Positions 21,904-33,037 of a DNA stretch of 64,000 bases are shown piece by piece. The notes beneath the pieces are model-generated. The model saw only the letters and a program-made list of their open reading frames with translations, was not told the origin of the DNA and made no database searches. Position 1 is the first letter of the stretch. The number at the start of each line of letters is the position of its first letter. Location: the NCBI GenBank assembly GCA_963693085.1, contig OY856413.1, positions 473,931,379 to 473,995,378 on the forward strand, read 5' to 3'. Source of the stretch: Alisma plantago-aquatica. Lineage: Eukaryota > Streptophyta > Magnoliopsida > Alismatales > Alismataceae. Both the position numbers and the translations under genes were made by a program.

Positions 21904-23837
21904 CCACCTGAAACTTAAAACATACTTGTCCTCAAGTGTGCTCCAACTTAATCTCTCTCTTCAGTTTTCTTTCAATAAACAAGGATGACAAATTCATTGC
22001 AAAAGATTATTATCGACTAAGTGGTCTTAAAGTGACTAAGTGCATGTATTCCACCTCTCTCCTATCCACTTTCACAAACCAATCATGACATTAGCACTGA
22101 GCATACAAACTTCAAATATAGAGCATAGAATACATAAGCTTTCCATTTGTCCTTCATGTAATTCCAGGTAAACCATTTCATGTTGGCACTAATCAATGAT
22201 GACTACGAGTGTTGTTTCACTTTCATGCATTCAATCTTATGCCTCAAACCACACCAAATGGCCCACATGGCTGTAGAGAGGGCAAAGTGAGCTAGGTTTG
22301 ATGTTTTCCAGCTCAATGGGTATCAAAATGGAAGAAAGTATTGCGGTAAGATTTCAGAGTGCTTTTACACACTCATCTTTTTTTAGATGCTCTTAAACAT
22401 GAGAATCTTTTATTTTATTTTTACCTTTTTTCTTTTATTTTATTTTCTTTTTCCCTTGGTGTAGATAGGGCATATAGTGGAGAGAGTGAAGCGGGAGGTG
22501 TAGATATGGCCACCCCAAGGTTTTGGGGGTGGCCAAGGCTAAATATATTCACTAAGGCATCCTTTCATGAGGCAGAGAGGTATGAAGATGGTGAAAGAAG
22601 AGTTGGGTCAAAGGGGGTTCATTAGTGTAGTCAATAAAATCTCCTGCATGAAAACTAATCCAATACTTCATCAAATGATATCACATCACATGTGGGAACA
22701 ACATGAGATTCACATTTATATCATGTGATTCCATAGGCTCTAAGCGTTCATAACTTATTCAATTCACAATTCAACCAAAACATTCACAAACTTGAGAGAG
22801 GTGATGCACATGTAAAAAGTCAACAATTAATACCATATAGAAATAAACTCTAAGAAAGTTTCATGCATTTGTCAAAGACCAACATTTTCATTTCAAAAAA
22901 TGGAGATTAAGTTAAAACATGCCTTTAGGAAAGAACATTCAAGTTTGGGCAAAATTGGCCAAATTGGTGCCAATTTGCATTCAATCACATCTAAACCTAA
23001 ATTTATGGAAATTAAAGCATAAAGCAAAAAATCCTAATTAAAACACATAAAAATTATCGAAATCTACATGGAAATGCAATGCATGACATGGGAGAGCAAA
23101 AAGCAAAAATTATGCAAAAATGCATGAAATTAAACTACATGTATGCATGAATTCTAACAACATATACACAAGGTCTGGATAGACAAGTAAAAGGTTAGTC
23201 AAACTATTCGATCCTCTTGCAAAAATTTAGCACAAGGTACATAGGTAAAAATGTGGTGAAATAAGGTCTTACCACCCTACCACCCTAAACTTTTAATTCA
23301 TGATGTACTCAGCATGAAATAAAGGTTTATAATAGTAGGACAAAGGGCATGGAGTCATCATAGACAACCATCAAGAGATGGAGTGATCAATGTAGCACTA
23401 GGTAAGAAGGGCAGGACCACCGTGGCCATGCTGAGCAACATGGTCGTTCTGTCTTGCCAGCGTGTGGCACGACCGTTCTAGACTCCTTCATGTATCTTTT
23501 GCTGATTTGCAATGTTCTCTTCAACTTTGATCTTATCCTAGGTTATACCCTTTGTGCATCACCTTTTCTTCCTTGTACTTGTATTAACATGATTCACAAA
23601 TAGAAAAACTATCAAGTATGGAGTGTGTGTCTGTTTCTTTGAAAAAAAATAAAGTGTAATCAAGGAAATTTTTTTTGAGAGAAAGAGTCTCAAACCAACG
23701 TGGGTTATTTCCCACTAGTGCTAAGTTTAGAGCCTTCATCTAGGTTTTTGTTCCTCTATCAATCAACCATTGTCCAAAATCAAAATGTTTCCATCCTCAT
23801 CATACGCAATCCTTTCAAATTCCTTCATTGTTAGATC
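21904..23837 (-). other. Non-coding 3' interior of the gag-only element
   Basis: No credible coding frame is present. On the minus strand it ends in TTTAAGTTTCAGGTGG, the likely polypurine tract next to the LTR (21904-21919). It also holds a perfect 9 bp inverted repeat at 22508-22534 (GGCCACCCC, loop of 9, GGGGTGGCC) and a few LTR-type CATGGCCACG motifs at 23420-23480. Pol is absent. Confidence 0.65.
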
Positions 23838-25189
23838 TTACCCCCAAGGTTCATGTGAGCTTCTCAAGTATTTTTCTTCATTTTTCGCTCCTTTAGGTTC
23901 ATCATCATAGAATTCAAAGTAAGAATCCTCATCAATGAAACTTTTCAGCTCATTCAACATGATCCTCTTAGACAACTTCCCCCTTATCTTCTTAGTCAGC
24001 CTTGAGACCTTTAGAATTTTCATGCTATAATTTTGCTTTCCCTTGAGGAATGGGTCTTCATAGGCTTCAAAAAGAGGGGTATCAATCATATTATACACTT
24101 GAGAACCTTGAAATATCACATTCAGATGTCTTGGATTAGCAATTGGGGCACTTGGTAGTGTAACCTCAATGAAAGGTGAGACACTTGGTATCATTTCTTG
24201 AAAAGGAGTTGGAACAATAGATTTGCTAATGCCATTGGCACTCTCCATAGAAAGTGGTGCAGAAAAATCTTTAGTGCACTTGGCACTCTCACATGTACTT
24301 TCTGGCAAGGGTACTCCATCACTCTCTTTGTCAAATTTCCTTCCCTTATTTTTGGACTTCTCAACCACCTCCTCACACCTCAAGATGGGAACTGTCTTCA
24401 CTTGCTCATGGGGAGGAGGGGGAGCATGTGATGGTTGTGGTGGTGATGGTGGTCTTTGGTGTGGTGGGTTAGGATTGTGAAGGACGTAGGATGGTTGTTG
24501 TAGAAGTGGTTGGTATGGTGGTTTGTGTGGTTGATATTGTGGTGGTGGTTGTGAGGTGTGTTGGAAATTGTATGAAGGTTGGGGAGGTGGTGGAGCATAA
24601 GGGGTAGGGGAGCTTGATATTGTTTCAAGGTAGATACTTTCCCTTGTGGTGGATAATAGATGCCTTGAGGAGTGCCCATAGAACCATTTGCATTGTTTGG
24701 GTTGGCCATGGTTTAGGAAGGGGGTCTTCCCTCCTCACAAAGGGCAAGTGACATGGAAATCTAGTCTAGCCTTTGCTCAATCCAATAAATGATTTGTCCA
24801 TGAAAGTACACCTCTCTCTTAACTTCATCAAGGCTTCTTAACCTCACAAGAACTTCTTCTTCAAACATGGAGTTGTCTCTTGACTCTTGGTCTCCTTGTT
24901 CCTCCCATGAAAAGTTTGGACCATTTCTCCATTCTAAAGTGTATGAGCTTGACATGGAGCCTTGGTTGTTTTGGATGTCATAGGATTGAAGAACCATGTC
25001 TTCACAAAGAGCCGCCATGGTGTTGGCAGAGTGATTATAAGAACCTCCCACATGAATTTTTATGAGATCTATCATGTCTTCCAACATCTTCATCATGTAG
25101 GGCAGTTGAGGGATTGAAGGGGATCGTGCATCTCGGTCTACCATCTGGACACCAAAGGGTTGCTTGTCACATGCACAAGGCACAACCAA
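23838..25189 (-). pseudogene. Gag-like frames of the non-autonomous gypsy element
   Basis: Three frames follow each other on the minus strand. The first (25189-24761, 142 aa) includes YTLEWRNGPNFSW, a motif typical of Athila gag C-terminal regions. The second (24709-24398) starts MANPNNANGSMGTP in the same frame and becomes His/Asn-rich, probably because it is out of frame. The third (24401-23838, 187 aa) continues the likely true frame after PPHEQVKTVP and ends SSHEPWG. The same PPHEQV context occurs in the related element near 30100. The 187 aa part contains acidic and lysine-rich stretches and no motif I recognise. A stop and a frameshift separate the pieces. Confidence 0.6.
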
Positions 25190-25307
25190 ACAAAAGAAGA
25201 CAATTTAGCAAACCAAGATGCAAAAGTAACACAAAGAATAAAGAATAGTAATGGTGATGGTAGTAGAAAAGCTAAGCTACACTAAGTAGCTAGGTTGAGC
25301 GCCTCTA

Positions 25308-25325
25308 TCCCCAACAACGGTGCCA
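25308..25325 (-). other. Primer-binding site, Athila/Tat type
   Basis: The minus strand reads TGGCACCGTTGTTGGGGA a few bases after the LTR end. Athila/Tat elements have TGGCGCCGTTGCCGGGGA-like sites, attributed to tRNA-Asp. This copy differs at two positions, both explainable by C-to-T change. Confidence 0.75.
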
Positions 25326-25332
25326 AAAAGCT

Positions 25333-27635
25333 TGGTGCAATTTTACATGCACATGTGATCTTTCAAATTTATAAGTCCCCAAACAAGGTTCACTCACAAC
25401 ACTAAAATATGCTCCCGCAAGCACATGGATCATGCTATAGTATAGATGAGAAGCAAGCAAAGGGGGTCAACCCACAGGGAGAGGGGGCACTAGAGCTAGG
25501 TTTGTGTTGACTACATTCCTAAAGTGTAGATTAGGGTTGAAGGGTTTAAAATTGGGTTTAGTTTGATTACACTAAACAAGCGGGCAAGTAAAGACAATAT
25601 GAAAGCTAGATTACCAAAAACCTTAGATTATCCTAAGCAAGTTAGGTCTAAGATACTAGATTAAGCAATTAATTAAACAAGAGCAAGATGATCTACTCTA
25701 CTATAGCAAGGCAATTAGAAACTAAGAACTAAGCTAAACACTAGAGCAAGCAAGAATCTAGGTTAACCCTAATTAACAAAACTAAGTAATTGATTATAGG
25801 CAATAAAGGCAATTAAGCTAAACTAGCATTAACAAGCTAAGATGATAAGTTAGGTTTTAAGCAATATGATTGGATAGGTGGGCCGTTTGGGAATGTGATT
25901 TGATATTAGTTGGGGAAGGTCAACATAGCATGCAAATCTCACATTTCAATCTAGATTACCAAACCAAACAATAAGGCAAGTCCTATTAGAATATACCATA
26001 TACTACTAGTTGGAGAACTAGGGTTAGGTGGCATTCTAGTAGGACTTCGCAAGTCTAGGTTTCTAGGGTAAGTGGTATTAGGGTAATTGAGAGCCAAGGG
26101 TAGGAATGGGAGTAGAGATGAGGGTATTTCACCTCATGTTACTTGCCATCTAGCCTTTAGGAAGCTCTAGGCAATTGCTTTAATCACACTTACACTAGCT
26201 ACTTAGATCTCACACTCACTTGTAGAAGAAGGGAGATGTATGTAGGAACAAAGGGGGCTATCTAGGGATCCACTAATTGGATCTAGTAGCCATTCCTAAG
26301 ATTGCAACATATATTCCAATTTCTCCTAGAAGTTGTCATGAAGCATCACAAAACAAGCAATTTATGTTTAAAAGCACAAACCACATGCAAGATAATGGGA
26401 AATGAGATAGAAGAAAGAGTCAATCATCATAGAATAAAATTACATTCATTACAAGTTAATTTCCCCCAACATGGTATCAAAGTCACATTTTAACCCCAAA
26501 CAACCCACCACTAGGGGCTTAGCTAGACATGCTCAAACAAAAGATAAAAGAAATGAGAAGAAGGGGATATGACTCCATGGAGCTCAAAGTAGATCCTCCT
26601 TCTTCACCTCCTATCTATTTTAGGGCGACCTCCCTCCTCCAAGGTGGATTATGGGCATAGAAATGAAGGGGATTATGGTAGAAAACCTAGAAAACTAGGT
26701 TTCTATGGTGGAAATGAGGTAGAAATGATAGATGGAGAGCATAAATGTAAGGGGGTGCAATGAATGCTCAAGAGTGGGTGGAGAGGAGTAATGACAGCTA
26801 ACCTAGTGTTATGTATGTCACCCATGTATATATAGGTGGCGGTGGAAGCACTAGGGTAAGTAGGGGCATTGTTGGAAAAATAGTGCAAAGAATGCTAGGG
26901 TCTAGGTGGTAGCACAGTCGTGCTGGGCAACACGGACATGGTGGGTAGGGGTAAGAATGGCCGTTGTGGTGTGGAACAGTCATTCTAAGAAAGTGGAAAA
27001 ATCACAGGTTGAGGTGGTAAAATGGAGGCTGGTAGCACGGCCGTGGTGGAGGTTAGGTAGAACGGTCGTGCTAGGTAGCACAGTCGTGGTGGTTGAGTTG
27101 GAGATGAGGTTGTTCCCTTCAGCATGCCTATTTTGTCTTCTGACAGCACAGTCGTGCTAGGCGGAATGGCCATTTTAGGGGCTTCATAGCACATTCGTGC
27201 TAGGTAGCACGGCCGTGGTGGCATATTGTTGTAGCTTGCAATTTTTGAGATTTTTTTTGTAAATTTGACATTGGCCAGCACGGCCGTTCCTTGGCACCAC
27301 GGTCGTGTTGGGATCTTCAGTAGCAAATTCAACTTAAATCTTCATGATGCATGGAATTCTTTGCTTGATGTCGACCCTTAGCCATTAGGTATAGGTTGAG
27401 GGAGCTTTGAGGTCTTCTTTGGACCCCTCCATAAGTGGAGAACTCTTATAACTCCTTCCTTCTCTCTCATCCATCCAAAGCATGTTCTAGGTACCTGAAA
27501 AGTATGAAAAGAACGTCCATAAGTGCATTTGACAATAATATGCATATTGGGGGATTTAACTTACATTCTACTATGTTTAGATGTGATTGCGATACAAAAA
27601 GACACAAGATGAAGCCCTAAAATAGGGTTGCATCA
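25333..27635 (-). repeat. 5' LTR of the gag-only gypsy element
   Basis: This 2303 bp LTR starts on the minus strand with TGATGCAACCC at 27635 and ends TTGCACCA at 25333. It is paired with 19554-21903. The palindrome CACGGCCGTG is perfect at 27036-27045 and 27208-27217. Substitutions and small indels between the two LTRs show that the insertion is not recent. Confidence 0.92.
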
Positions 27636-28701
27636 GTATCCTTTTCAAGGAGATGATACAAGGGTTGCTAAATTTTTCTAAAGTCCGTTATGACATGGCA
27701 ATAGAAAGTTATATGTCCCAAAAAGAAAGAGACATGCCTCACAGTGGAAGGAACAATTAAACTATATATCAACCCATTTTTTTTCTATGTCTACTTTAAT
27801 CCCTACTTTTGAAACTCCTTATCCTAACACTATTCCCTTGGGGAGGATAAAGTGAATCTTCTCCTAAGAAAGGACCAATCAAACTTCATTCACCTCTCCA
27901 AAAGGGTAGTGAAGTGTAGTAGTAAGTCATCGATGAACATCTTAAGGGAAAAATCTAGCATTTCGACAAAGATGGATGTAAGACATCATTGAAAGTAGAA
28001 GGGGGCTCACAAAGATTAAATGACATTCTTCTATAGGTGAATGTCCTGGATGAACATGTGAATGTAGTCTTTTATTGTTCGACACTATGAACGGTCACTT
28101 TAAAGTAACCATGATATCCATGAAGAAAACAATAAAAGCTTAATCTAGGTTCTCACAGGGTTGTCTGACTAACGGTAATTAGGTTGTCTTCTCAAGTTGA
28201 TGGTCTCCTTGTTGATTCCATTTCTAGGAGAATGATGTGACCGACCCTATCATTTATATTGTTACGCTTTGAATCTATCCAAAGATTATCCTTCTTTTAT
28301 TCTCTCTTTATAGGCCATAAGTGAATGTATTCTTTTATTGTTCAATGTGATGAACCACCACCTATGCATAACCATGATATCCATGAAGAAAACAATAAAG
28401 TATTTATCCATCAATGGACAAAAAGGGGAAAGGGCCCTTCTTTATATTTGCATTCATATGTATATATTCCACACACATGCACCATTTTTTTATCCATCAC
28501 AAGGATCTACTCACCATATCCATTAGAGGTTAGGATATCCCACCCTTCTTGTGTACAACTTGTGTGGGACTCACCCGAGAGCTGTCAAAAATGGGGTATA
28601 TGACACATGTGTCAAGTAACTTTACAATCTCTTTCATCACTATTGGTTTGAGTTTTGGATTCACCCTTCATTGCATTTCTTGGCTAGAGTGGGAATCCTC
28701 A

Positions 28702-28703
<2 letters not shown>
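27636..28703 (-). pseudogene. Athila-like gypsy reverse transcriptase
   Basis: Read right to left: VNPKLKPIVMKEIVKLLD and VSPTQVVHKKGG (about 28690-28540), MCVEY and KGPFPL (about 28480-28420), FYCFLHGYHGYFKVTV (about 28120), CSSRTFTYRRMSFNLCEPPSTF (about 28060-27995), MFIDDLLL (about 27945-27920, the catalytic DD), then FYCHVITDFRKI near 27690. This is the full gypsy RT order with many stops and frameshifts. A block is duplicated (28048-28135 and 28322-28405). The next part lies across the 8.1 kb insertion at 19422-19553. Confidence 0.8.

Positions 28704-28773
<70 letters not shown>
28704..28773. repeat. (TA)35 microsatellite
   Basis: An uninterrupted TA dinucleotide run of about 70 bp lies inside the decayed gypsy pol, between the protease-RT linker and the RT start. 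Its apparent Ile-Tyr coding potential is an artefact. Confidence 0.95.
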
Positions 28774-28778
<5 letters not shown>

Positions 28779-30418
28779 AAATACATGTGTAAACACTCCC
28801 TAAAAATTAAAAAAACACCATCCAATGGCTATATTTTACTCTTCATAGCCAAAAATCACTGCACCATCTTATTCAAGAGAGAGAAGAGAAGAAATGATCA
28901 CTAGGAGGGTGTCAATATGACCAACAAAATGCACATTTCAACCCTTTGGAAAGCGTCTTCAACTCTAGGACAGGAGGGATTTCAACAGAATTCTTCAATG
29001 GCTTAACAACAAAAGAAGGAATATTTTCACTAGCAATAACTATTTCCGTAACGTGAACTATTTTTCAATCGGTTCTTTAAGAAATTTAACTATCGTTTCA
29101 AGACCTTTACCCTTTGTGTTAGTTTCAATCCATGTATGCAGACATTCTTCAAAAATATCATCCAAACAATCAAGAAAATAACAGTAGTCTTTGGTGTCTC
29201 ATATGACCTCAGCTTTTGTAGATACCTTGAAAATATTCAGCATGATATTCATGTGCATGAATGTTGCATACATAGTCCTAGTTTTCACATGAATGACTAC
29301 ATAAAATATGTCTAGGAATATATTACCAAGATTATAGGTTCCTTTCAATCATCCTTCTCCATGTCAATGTCAATGAAATCAGCAAGAAAGATGGCTAAGG
29401 TGTTATCATCAATTTTCATAGACACATCATCCACTTGGCCTCAAGGAATCTTCACATATCGATAAGCCAATTGAAGAATACAATTGGTCAGATATACTTG
29501 TCTCAAGCTTAGTTCAATATACACACAACATGGCATAAGATTTACATTAGAGCCCAATTTAAGGAGAGATTGATCTATGCAATGCCCACCAATGTAGAAA
29601 GGGATGATGGGGGAACTTGGGTCCTTCCTATTGGTTGTATCAGCGTGTTGCATAATAAAACTAACTTTCTCCATGAGATTTACATCCAACCAACTTTCCT
29701 TTGAAGATACACATGTCATTGAGGAACTTAGCATAAGAGGGGAGATGCTTAATGACATCCAATAAGGGAATATTAATTTGGACATTCTTGAATGTCTCAA
29801 GAAGGTCCTTAGTGTACTTTTTCTTCTTATAGGGTGATGAAGGAGCATACAAGGTATAAGGAAATGGTGGTTCAAGTGCATATTCCTGAAGGGGAATAAC
29901 AAGATCCATTAGTGGAATCACGATAGAACAATAGGTATCAAAGTGGAGCTTTCCAATATCATAGTTCTATTTGGTATCACATTATCAACATGAAATCTAT
30001 TTGGTTTCACAATATAAACATGACCATCAATCATGGTATCACTGTTCATTTGGCTCCATTGCTTCTCAAGGACACTTACTCTCCTCAACGTGGTCACCAT
30101 ATTAACTTGCTCATGGGGAGGGGGGCTTGCTATGATTGTGGGGGCGGAGGTGGTCATTGAAATAGTTGTTGATGAGGTGAACTGCCTTGTGATATTTTTT
30201 GGTGAGGTAGATGGACTTGTCCTTGATGTGGAGGTGGTTATGGAGTGAATTGGTAGTTTTTGGTTGTTGTGATGGTGAAAGGCCATGAGGATTTGGTGGG
30301 CATTGTATTGGTAAATAGTCTGCATTTTAATTTGTGTTGGGAAATAGGTGTTTTTAGGAACACACGTTGGACCACTGACATTGTTGGGGTTCATCATGGT
30401 TTGGGAAGGAAGTCTTCT
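28774..30418 (-). pseudogene. Athila-like gypsy gag C-terminus and protease
   Basis: From the right, MMNPNNVSGPT starts near 30394 and is similar to the gag-only element's MANPNNANGS start. A Ser/Thr-rich stretch leads to ASPPPHEQVNMVTTLRRV. Next come YTKDLLETFKNVQINIPLLDVI (about 29830-29760) and the protease region IPFYIGGHCIDQSLLKLGS, then NVNLMP (about 29610-29530). There the usual D-[ST]-G active site has become LGS, so it would be inactive. A linker with VLELKTLSKGLKCAF is near 28960-28920. Frames are broken at several points. The capsid core of gag and the primer-binding site are missing on the right. Confidence 0.75.
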
Positions 30419-32197
30419 GATGCGTCCCCACACTTGGATTGACTAAAGTAATACACAATATAAAATGTCTTGCAAGTTCATAGGCTCAGGATATAGTATA
30501 GTAATATGGTAATTTGAGGCCAAATCCACAAGGAGAGATGGGGGCACTAGAACTTGTTTATTTGTAATAGGTTCATGTTAGTTGTGTGCACAAGTCTCAA
30601 AATTTATAACTCAAGCACTACCCTTCAAGTATACGTGTGAGAATATATATTTGGAATTGTCCAAGGAGCAAGGTATAGTTAGTTGCAAGAGTGTTATCTT
30701 CAACAAGCTATATCAAATTAGTAAGGTTGGTTTCGTTTAAGGTTGATCTACTTTGTAAATTTTAAAAAAAAGCAGTAAGTACTAATCACTTAAAGAGAGG
30801 TTTAGATCAGATCTAGGTTATGGGATTTCACTTCTATATCACTAGTCATATACAGCCATGGGAATTAATATACTAATCAACATGCAAGGAGGTTCATTGT
30901 CATCATACACCTCCTAGTTATATGAGACGGTCCTAATCTCCACATAGCACTCATGTGCTTATGCTTAGATTTGGGCCGCAAACCTTGGATCCTCAACATA
31001 ATCCCATACACTCCCATGGTGAAGGATATGTTGCCAAGAAAGCTACTTCATGCTTCTCAACATGTCTTCCTAGATCATAGAACGAAGCATAAAACTTGCA
31101 AGCAAGATGGACAGTCATGCAATCAAGCAATTAAATACCATAACATATCTTGGAATAGCAAATTAACTAGTATTAGTAAAAACATCTGAGTTCACATGAG
31201 TAGTGACATCGGAGCTACTCTCCCATGCCTAAGAAATGGATGTCTACTCATTCATGATGATGAAACACAAGTGCGGAGTATAGATTTCAAAGTTAAACAT
31301 GAATAGAGAATAAAAGAGAAAGGAAAACCCAAGGAACAAAGAAGAAAAATGTGGAAATCTGACTTGGAGACAAAATTTTACCCTTGTTGGTGTCTCCAGT
31401 CCAAAAAAATTCTCTACCTAGGGGTCTAAATGGAGTGGAGAAACTTCTGGTACAAACCTTGAAGTATAATGGAGAAGAATAGAGGTCCTCTCCTGAGTAA
31501 CTACTTCCTCCACAAAATCACCTTTCATCCACTTTGCTACATTCTCTGGTTGAAAAGTGTTTCCAAACGATGAGAGATAACCATCTCATAAGTGTGCTAT
31601 GTATTTAAAATGAGAGGCAATTGTTTTCAAAATCTGTAGAAATCGACAGTGATAGGTCGTGTCTGAGAAGAGATACGCTTTGTTGCCATGTGTAACTGAT
31701 ACTGAAAATGCTCTTCTTAGTGTACATGTAGTGTACTTGAAGGACACATTGTGTATCTGATAATTGGTGAAGTCTTGGGTCAGATCTCATCAGATTGGAC
31801 ATGGTGTGTGCCATTAAACACTCGTCATGTGTTTTTATAGAACTTCTGATGAGATCATCTGACCGAGTGGACACGGCGTGTGGTTTGAGAGACATGTCGT
31901 GTTTCTACTCTTCAGGGGGAATGAAATTAATCTATAAATTCACACGCCATGTGCTAAAACACACACACCATGTGCTAAAAACTTCAAGAAATCCTTTGTG
32001 ATATGTGTGATCTCTAGGGGGGGTCCAACTAAGGCCGAATTTAGTTGGATTGGTCCCATTTACTTGTTCATAGTCATGTACATGTGGTCACAAATATGAA
32101 ATAAGTAAAACAACTAAAAATTGAAGAATCTAGCATGATTGGGCATGGAATTACGGTCAAAAGGAGTGAAAAGTGCATCCAAAAATACTTCAAAAGG
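30419..32197 (-). repeat. Probable 5' LTR of the Athila-like host element
   Basis: The left end begins TGATGCGTCCCCACACTTGG directly against gag, so the primer-binding site and leader appear deleted. The sequence AGGAGAGATGGGGGCACTAG (30524-30543) matches the equivalent point of the gag-only element's LTR. A TATA-like TTTAAATACATA (minus) lies at about 31595-31608, with CACACGGCGTGT-type motifs upstream at 31650-31990. The right border next to the element at 32203 is approximate. Confidence 0.55.
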
Positions 32198-32202
32198 TGA
32201 TA

Positions 32203-33037
32203 TGATTTGTGCACGTGATCAGATCCTAAAGCAGAGGATTGGGTTTTTAGGATTTAAATTGGGGTTTGTTGATTAAAATAACGGGGGGCATGAAACTAAA
32301 ATAGGACAAGAACTTAAACCTAGACTAACCTTGTACAAAATTATTCTAACTATCAAACAAATAGTGAAATTTCACTAAGTCAAACTATCTGAGGTAAGAG
32401 AAAGAAAGATTATCTACACTAGACTTGCAATTACACTAACTAGGCAAGCTAAAGACTAGACTAAGAAACTATATAGCAATTCGTAGCACAAATGACCTAG
32501 AACAAGAACTAATTATGTAGCAATGCTTAACTAACATGAAGAAGAAATTAACTAACTAAGCAAGATAAACAATTTAGCACTCCAACAAGTTATGGTTTTA
32601 ACAAGCGATTAAGGGTAGTGGGTCATTTGAGGGTATGTAACTCTAATCATGCTAGGGTCATATTAATGCATAGACATACAACAACTGTGCCATCAAACCA
32701 AACAAATAATGGTAAAGAGAATGGAGATTCTTGTTCTAATAAATTACTGTGGGTGTTATAGGGTGAGTTTAGGGGAACTAGTATGTATCACCTCACATCC
32801 AACCTTAAGAGGCTCAATTGACTAGGGAATAGATAAACTCCAATCAATATCACCCTAGTCTAGGATTCTAGGAATGACCCTCATATTGAACATGGTGGAA
32901 AGGGTTGGTATGGACTATACGAGAAGGATATATCACCTCCTATGACCCTCCATCCAACCTCTCAACATGCATGTTGCTTATTTAATCAATGGAAGCACAC
33001 CTAGATACTTAGATCTCAAACCTAGGGCTAGTGCAAT
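32203..33037 (-). repeat. 3' LTR of the second gag-only element, left part
   Basis: It starts TGATTTGTGCACGTGATC and parallels 48371 onward with a small internal deletion. Shared blocks include TTTTTAGGATTTAAA and the AGTGGGTCATTTGAGGG-like stretch. It ends in GCAAT, the target site of the array, and continues at 45605. Confidence 0.7.
33033..33037. repeat. Target-site duplication GCAAT, left copy
   Basis: GCAAT immediately before LTR 1 of the array. The identical pentamer follows LTR 3 at 45600-45604. Removing the array and one copy joins the two halves of the host LTR. Confidence 0.9.

Larger units (their letters stand above)
19554..27635 (-). mobile_element. Complete gag-only non-autonomous gypsy element (Athila-related)
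   Basis: This 8.1 kb element has both LTRs, a primer-binding site, a polypurine tract and a perfect target-site duplication, GTATC, at 19549-19553 and 27636-27640. The 3.4 kb interior (21904-25332) has gag-like frames but no protease, RT, RNase H or integrase, as in LARD or TR-GAG elements. LTR ends and interior resemble the Athila-like element it interrupts, so relatives of that element could have supplied the enzymes (inference). Confidence 0.9.

Noticed and set aside
24398..24709. His/Asn-rich metal-binding protein
   Set aside because: The composition appears to come from reading the gag linker out of frame. The related element has a Ser/Thr-rich sequence at the same place.
28549..28779. 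Ile-Tyr repeat protein
   Set aside because: It is the translation of the (TA)35 microsatellite.
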